A stretch of 64,000 nt of DNA, taken from positions 314,277,986 through 314,341,985 of the forward strand of contig CM068367.1 in NCBI GenBank assembly GCA_034769895.1, read 5' to 3'. How positions within the stretch are numbered: position 1 is the first letter of the stretch; each line of letters begins with the position of its first letter. The notes below the pieces were generated by a model, which had not been told where the DNA came from, searched no databases, and saw only the letters and a list, made by a program, of their open reading frames with translations. Positions 58,179 through 64,000 of the stretch are shown here, piece by piece. The position numbers and the translations under genes are program-made. Source of the DNA: Magicicada septendecula. Taxonomy: Eukaryota > Arthropoda > Insecta > Hemiptera > Cicadidae.

Positions 58179-61100
58179 TGTAATGGTACATATCTTCACC
58201 TAACCATAATGAAGAAAACATGACCAGATAAATTATTTAGTCATTAACACTAGAATAAAAAGGGATGAATTAGAATAGAAGAATGGGTGAATCAGAATAA
58301 TAAAACGATCAGACATATCAAGGTAGTCAGAACAGTAACTTATATTAATAAAGTAATAACAAACAACCAACCAAAATGGTAAATACAGAAATAAGACGAT
58401 TTAACCTGAATAGCCCCAATAGATGGTAAGTGAGAGAGTAGAGCTAGCCCCAAAGGACCGAGAATAACAAATGATGACAACTGCAAATAGACTAGGAATA
58501 GCCACCGCACCAACATAAGTGTAAATAAGAAGAATAGAGACTAACAGACAATTAACATGGAAGTGTAATGATACAATCAGCCACAATAATAAGGAAGTGA
58601 CGTATAGTGTATGACAAAAGAAAGTGAACTAAGAAGAGATACAAAACTTGTATTAAACCAAAGAAATAGACTCACTAATGAAAATTGTATATAATATTAA
58701 TAATTGTAAGAACAGACAAGTTAGAGATACTAATCATTGAGTACTTAATATATAGAAGGGCACAATAACCCAAACTAGATAGAGTAAACTATGACAAATC
58801 ACATTAACATAATACTAACATATCAGTGATACAATAAAACACGATAGAATGAGAGTAGTAAATTGTAATGATGGTGAACATTTTCTAAATAGATGTAAGA
58901 AAGAGAATTTTTTAGTAAGCAATACAGTAATATTAACCCACCAGTAACACTAAAAGAAGTTTGAGTGTAAGGTGTTAGTGAATACCCCAAAGTGAGAATA
59001 AACCCCCATTAAAAAGTGATAAAAAACGCTGATAAAGCAGTGTCTAAGTTTATAAGTGAATAAACTAAATTATAAGTGATAAGTTATGTGTGTTAATTAA
59101 TATTGTAGGCCTAAGGGACAATTCATAGTTTTAGGAAAGTTAAGAAACATAGACTATTAGTGTTAAATCACCAGATAGAGAGTTTCTATAAAATTGAATT
59201 ATAAAAACAATCAATAATCATTATATGATTTTGTAAAAGATAGTAAAATAGGATAAGGTTACATAATTAATGACACAAGGTCAAATAAGTTTAGTGGTAA
59301 GAATTTTCTATTACAGTCTAAAAGATAATCAATGTTTATATGTTTGTTTTCTTTTGATGACACTAAAATAATTATTACTCACTGAAGAGTATGAGTGGAT
59401 AATATGTTTCAAATAAGTATGTGTTAAATGAATAAGAATTATGTTTTAATTACTAAGGTTTATATTCCAAATAATTATGTTTAAAGGATAAGAATTATAG
59501 CTATGGGAATTGTTAAAACCATTAGATGTTACGTTATAAGAAATAAGATTTTAAAACCAACAGGAACCAGTAAACAAGAAACAAACCATACATTCAAATA
59601 CAATGACACTAAAAATGAGTTATGACAATAGACAAATTAATATAGGGAAACAATAAAATTACACATTATGACAAGAACCGACTTAAACATTGAACAAGTG
59701 AACAGAATGTTGTATTCAAACAATCAGGACCCATTACAAGGAGAATAAAATGTAATATCAGTAATTAAAGAAAAATAATCAATTGCTGTTTAAGCCTATG
59801 CAAATTCCCAACTGTCAACAACAAAAAACTTCAATTTTATAGAATTAAACACTGACATTAGGAAGACTAAACCACATAAACTATGAAATACAAATAGACA
59901 ATCATGTTAAGACAGAAATATTATGATAATGATGTAAATTAAGAAAACAGTATAATTAAATAAAATTAACAAAACTGTCAAAATGTTGATACCTAAGTGA
60001 ACACTATAATATTGGATGTCAAATTAATCCTTGAGCCAAAATATGAACAGTGGTGATAATATTTACTACTAAAAAGGGAGTACTGAAGATTAATTACATT
60101 TAGAAGATCTGTAACCAGTTTAAATAAAAATTCAAATACCCTAACAATACTCTTTAGCCAATTTCAGCCAATCAAAAACTTTGAGTAACCATGACAACAA
60201 CCGAATATTGACTAATTTCAGTTAGGAACAATACTTCATGTAGTGACGCTAAACTGGAGAGACGCCACGCCGTGAAGGGCCCAAATTTTCATTAGAAAAA
60301 CAGTATAAGTGCCCACAATTTTGAGAAGGAGTAGCAGTACAACAGATGAGAGGCCATTACAACTAATTTACACCAAGGACCAGCTCGGAATTAATCCAGA
60401 CGACCGGAAAATACCTGTAGTTCGACTCGAAGAAGATGACAACCAATTTTGAGCCCAAGATCAGAAGTAGGAAGAATCCACATTGACACATTACTTCACA
60501 TGGACGACTGACAATACCCATCATATCTACTAACGTTGAGTATTGCTGAAGTTATTTGATTATTATTATAAAACAAATTCTCTTTCAAAAATTCTAACTA
60601 TAAAATAAAACTCTCACTATCACTGAATATATTTTCAAGGATTAATAGAATAAAGAAATAACTTTGTAAACATTGAATGAACACATGATAACCTATGTTA
60701 CACAACGACACTGTCACACTTCAACACCACAATATTTAATTTATAGTAAACCTTGTGTAATTTTAATGATCACAAACTTTTAATGATATGTCCTAATTTT
60801 GTTATCTTGTTATGTAAACCTCTGTTTCGTACTTAAAAGAACCCAACTGGCAGATTTATTTTGTAAAATAATAACCAGAGTCAATTGTAAACATTGCACT
60901 GCCAACCTAGCGCTCCGCAGAGCGAGAGATTATATTGCCGAGGCTAAAATTTTATTATAACAGTTATTATTTTTATGAAGCGTTAACGATAATTAACAAG
61001 AAAAAGCCTAATAAAAAAGTGCGTGCTGATAACAAACTGTCCAGTATTTATTTGTAGAAAATATTATGTATGTTTTGTTTACTAGCAGTGGGTCGACATA

Positions 61101-61244
61101 ACCAACATTAATTCAAGTTGGCAACACGTGTTCCCCCACTCACACGAGAATCAGTTACAAGCCAGACGGCGAAATATTCGAATTTTCGATAACAAATCAC
61201 CATACTATACAAATAAAAACTTTTAATTGTTTTCAAGAAAAATA
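58179..61244 (+). mobile_element. B LTR, mosaic of LTR 2 and LTR 3 types
   Basis: Complete LTR. Markers up to about 58,970 (single A in ACCAACC, CCCC before AATAGATGG, AATCATTGAG, GGTGTTAG) are those of LTR 2. Markers from about 59,162 on (GTGTTAAATCACCAG, GTTACGTTA) are those of LTR 3. Confidence 0.9.
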
Positions 61245-61247
61245 ATT

Positions 61248-61265
61248 TGGCGCCTACCCGGAATT
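61248..61265 (+). other. B primer-binding site, copy 4
   Basis: Same motif as copy 1. Confidence 0.75.
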
Positions 61266-61485
61266 ACTAACAGTGCGAGAAGGGACAGGTAAGGCACGCA
61301 GGCTACCAGACGCTCCCGAACGACACAATTTACGTTCGATAAAACTAACAACTACACAAACGTTAAATAAATATTTTTTATCCACACGACAAACCTACTT
61401 TGTTTATAACAAAGTGGCGCACCAACTAGTGAGGCTAGAATTACGATAGAATATCTAGCGGCAGGTACGACAGAAGGTCAACAAG

Positions 61486-63387
61486 ATGAAGAGAGCATCA
61501 TCATTAAGGCGGACGAAGGAGGCCGAAAAGAAAGTTCGAGCGGAAGAGAAGGAAGTGACTTCGGTAGAAGACGCCGAACAAATGTTACCTCCAATGGAAC
61601 CAGTCAAACCTGTGCAGCCAGAAAATCAACCGGAGAAACCCGCACAACCGGAGGACGGGAGTTTACTGGGAATGATGAGAGTACTGATGGAAGATATCAA
61701 AGGAGAATTAAATAAAACGAACAACAATATAACGTCATTAAATGAAAAATTGGACCAGAACAGGGAAGAAATCAATAAAAATATAGAGTCGTTAAAAGGT
61801 GATAACCAAAAACTTAGCCAGCAAATGGCCGAAAATAGTAAGACCATGGAAGAAAAAATGGACGAATTGAAGCAAGACAACCAGAAAAATATGGAGGTCT
61901 TAAACGAGAAGATAGCTGAGAATAATGAGCGGATTAATAAGAAGATCGAGGAGGAAATGTCCGAGATACACGGGAAATGGGAAGATACGAACCGTGAAAT
62001 ACAACAGACGAAGGAAGACTTCAGAGAACGGATGACCAACCTGGAAGAAGACAGCCAGATAGAATAACAGCCGCAACCGACCAAAATATAACACAGGTAC
62101 GGACAGATTTTGGAGAGAAATGCCGGGAGATCGACATCGCCGTAAACGAAGTTCGCGGACAAGGTCAACAAAACAAAAACAGAATTGAAGAAATCCAGCA
62201 ACGAGAGATTGCCAAAATCAGGGAGGAGCTGGAAGTAATTAACAACAGACCGCCAGTAATGACACAGTACCAGCACATGGACAACCGGGAAGTAATTAAC
62301 TTCAAACAATACCGGCGAAACCCGATGGAAATCTTGGAGAGAGTGGACGAACAACTGGCCAAGACTCGGGAGAATAGATGGACCATTATCCGAGGGTACC
62401 TGGACGAGTATTTTCGTGATATAAACGATAATTGGTGGACGGCCACGAGACATGATCTCACGAATTACGAAGAATTTAAAGACGTGTTCAAAAGGAAATA
62501 CTGGTCGGAAGCAACACAAAACATCGTGCGAGACAGTATATGTATGAGGCAGGTATGACGCCACCAGAGGGACGACTTTCACGGCATATTTCCTGGGAAA
62601 GGTATGCCTAGCAAGGAATCTGGAGCCGAAAATCCCAGAAGAAAGTTTAGTGATGAAACTCGCCTTTCATTACGAAGAGGGTGTCTCCAGAGCGCGGCTG
62701 GGTAGCCAAATTAAGACCATCCAATCCATGGCAGCTCTACTAGAAGATTACGAAAGGGAGCGTTATTACCGTAGGAGCCGACAGCGGGACGACAGGGGCG
62801 AAAACAAAAATTTTCAGAACAGCTACCAATATAACAACAATAACTACCGTCCTAATTATAACAACCGTAACAATGCGAATAACCCGACTAATGAGTCGCA
62901 TAATCGAACAAATAACAATCCGACCAGCCAACCAAATAACGGCTATAATAACAATAATAGGCCGAACAATCAGAATAATCAATACAATCGACCAAATAAT
63001 ATACATCAACCCTATAGGCCGAACAACACCAGTTACAACCGGCCAAATTTCAACAGCAATATAAATGACAATAGAAATCGCAACAACACAGATCGTAACT
63101 ATCGTCAAGTGCATTATGTGAGGGCTGAAAGTGACGGTAGAAATAGATCATATTATCAAGGACGACGAAGTGCCGACCGAAATGCGTACGGACACCGATA
63201 CAGTGATCGTAATTACGGACGTGACACCAGAACCAACACGGGCCGGAGTCGAAGCCAAGAAGTGTACAGGCGTGACCGGTACGAAGAGGATCACAACCAG
63301 CCTGAACCCCGACCGTCAACAAGCGGAAGTCCGCCAACAAATCAGCAAGACGATCGTAACAATCAGTCCGAGATGACGTTAAACTAG
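61486..63387 (+). pseudogene. B gag, copy 4
   Basis: Like copy 2 in having an open 245-codon tail (62650-63387), and with the frame changes common to all copies. It differs from copy 2 at several sites (Val for Ile in EEGV/ISRAR, Arg for Gln in YRRNP) and in the leader (CCCGAACGAC for CCCAATGAC near 61317), so it is not a simple duplicate of copy 2. Confidence 0.82.
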
Positions 63388-63395
63388 GAGCGGCA

Positions 63396-64000
63396 GTGAA
63401 AAAACTACTTGTACCCTCACTGAACCATTCTATTCGGTTAAATCGCATCGTTACTCAAACCAACGGTGAACGCACAATTACAATCGTGCGCAATAATTAT
63501 CTGAAGAATATTATAGAGGAACTCCTCGAAGAAGGTAACAACCAATCTGATAGTAAACATAACGAAATTGCTTATATTTCAACGCAAGTTAACGGAGTAC
63601 CAGCACAAATTATGATAGACACTGGATCCAATATCTCATTAATCGACAGTATTGAGCTTCAGAAAATTCAAGAAGCAAGTAAGACAATTATACTTACGCT
63701 ACCCATCAGCAACATTGTCCTTGTAGGAGCGACCGGACGACAAAATAGAACCGTCCGAAAACAAGTGCAACTCGAACTGACAAGCAACGGACAAACCGTA
63801 ACAATGACGTTCTTAGTAGCCAGTGGATTGCCATTCCGGATGCTAATTGGTTGCGATATGCTGCGCCAGTACTCAGCCATAATTGACCTGAGCAAATAAA
63901 AACTTATTTTGAAGAAGAATGACATACAATGGGTAGCTGAACTGACCAATAGTGAAGAAATACAGCCACATGAAACAATGTACCATATCCAAAAGTACAG
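63396..64000 (+). pseudogene. B pol remnant, copy 4, cut by the window end
   Basis: Protease stretch as in copy 2, but TAC to TAA at 63897-63899 stops it just after the protease fold (IIDLSK). The rest lies outside the window. Confidence 0.85.

Larger units (their letters stand above)
49336..64000 (+). repeat. Tandem duplication, unit 2 (incomplete)
   Basis: Repeats 32059 onward and leaves the window before its end. Near-identity holds to about 58,970. Beyond that the sequence is closer to LTR 3 than to LTR 2. Confidence 0.92.

Overview
The window reads as nuclear DNA of an arthropod, most likely an insect. It is AT-rich and has two spliced or eukaryote-type gene pieces of animal families, a Helitron, a mariner, LTR retrotransposons of the Gypsy type, a non-LTR remnant and long microsatellites. 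There is no bacterial operon structure, CRISPR array, tRNA or rRNA that I can see. Species and order cannot be set from this sequence.

Host genes occupy only about 6.0-8.4 kb, on the minus strand. They are the last two coding exons of a retinol-dehydrogenase-like short-chain dehydrogenase (8155-8362 and 6910-7012) and, only 69 bp after its stop codon, an intact single-exon FKBPL-like TPR co-chaperone gene (6001-6840). The spacing suggests a shared transcript. Around them lie a 1.6-kb element with terminal inverted repeats (3877-5475), a dead mariner (about 8630-9690), a perfect (TG)101 tract, a 226-bp foldback and a probable LTR on the minus strand (about 10859-12593). Next comes a shortened LINE remnant ending in (TA)n (12594-13264).

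From 13265 to the end the window is almost entirely nested LTR retrotransposons. Element B' starts at 13265. Its about 3.07-kb LTR is split by a 5,966-bp Helitron (13884-19849) whose ends are intact but whose Rep/helicase gene is broken. In the B' leader sits a related family, here called B, with about 3.07-kb LTRs and a 3.9-kb internal region. B forms an LTR-internal-LTR-internal-LTR array. Its first LTR was hit by element A (23545-34879, minus strand), an 11.3-kb Gypsy-type element with a 4-bp target duplication. A carries gag, protease, reverse transcriptase, RNase H and integrase, all recognisable but split by frameshifts.

A 17,277-bp block starting inside A gag (32059-49335) is then repeated in tandem (49336 to the window end), so B internal regions occur four times. 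All four B copies share one internal deletion that removed most of pol. B is therefore a non-autonomous derivative that keeps gag, protease and the integrase tail.

Most notable points: the 69-bp spacing of the dehydrogenase and FKBPL genes; a RanBP2-type zinc finger in the A Gag instead of a CCHC knuckle; coiled-coil Gag proteins in both A and B, with an Asn/Arg-rich tail in B; a mosaic LTR at 58179-61244 that records LTR-LTR recombination; and insertion of B-type elements next to (TA)n. All identifications are by eye. No searches were run.
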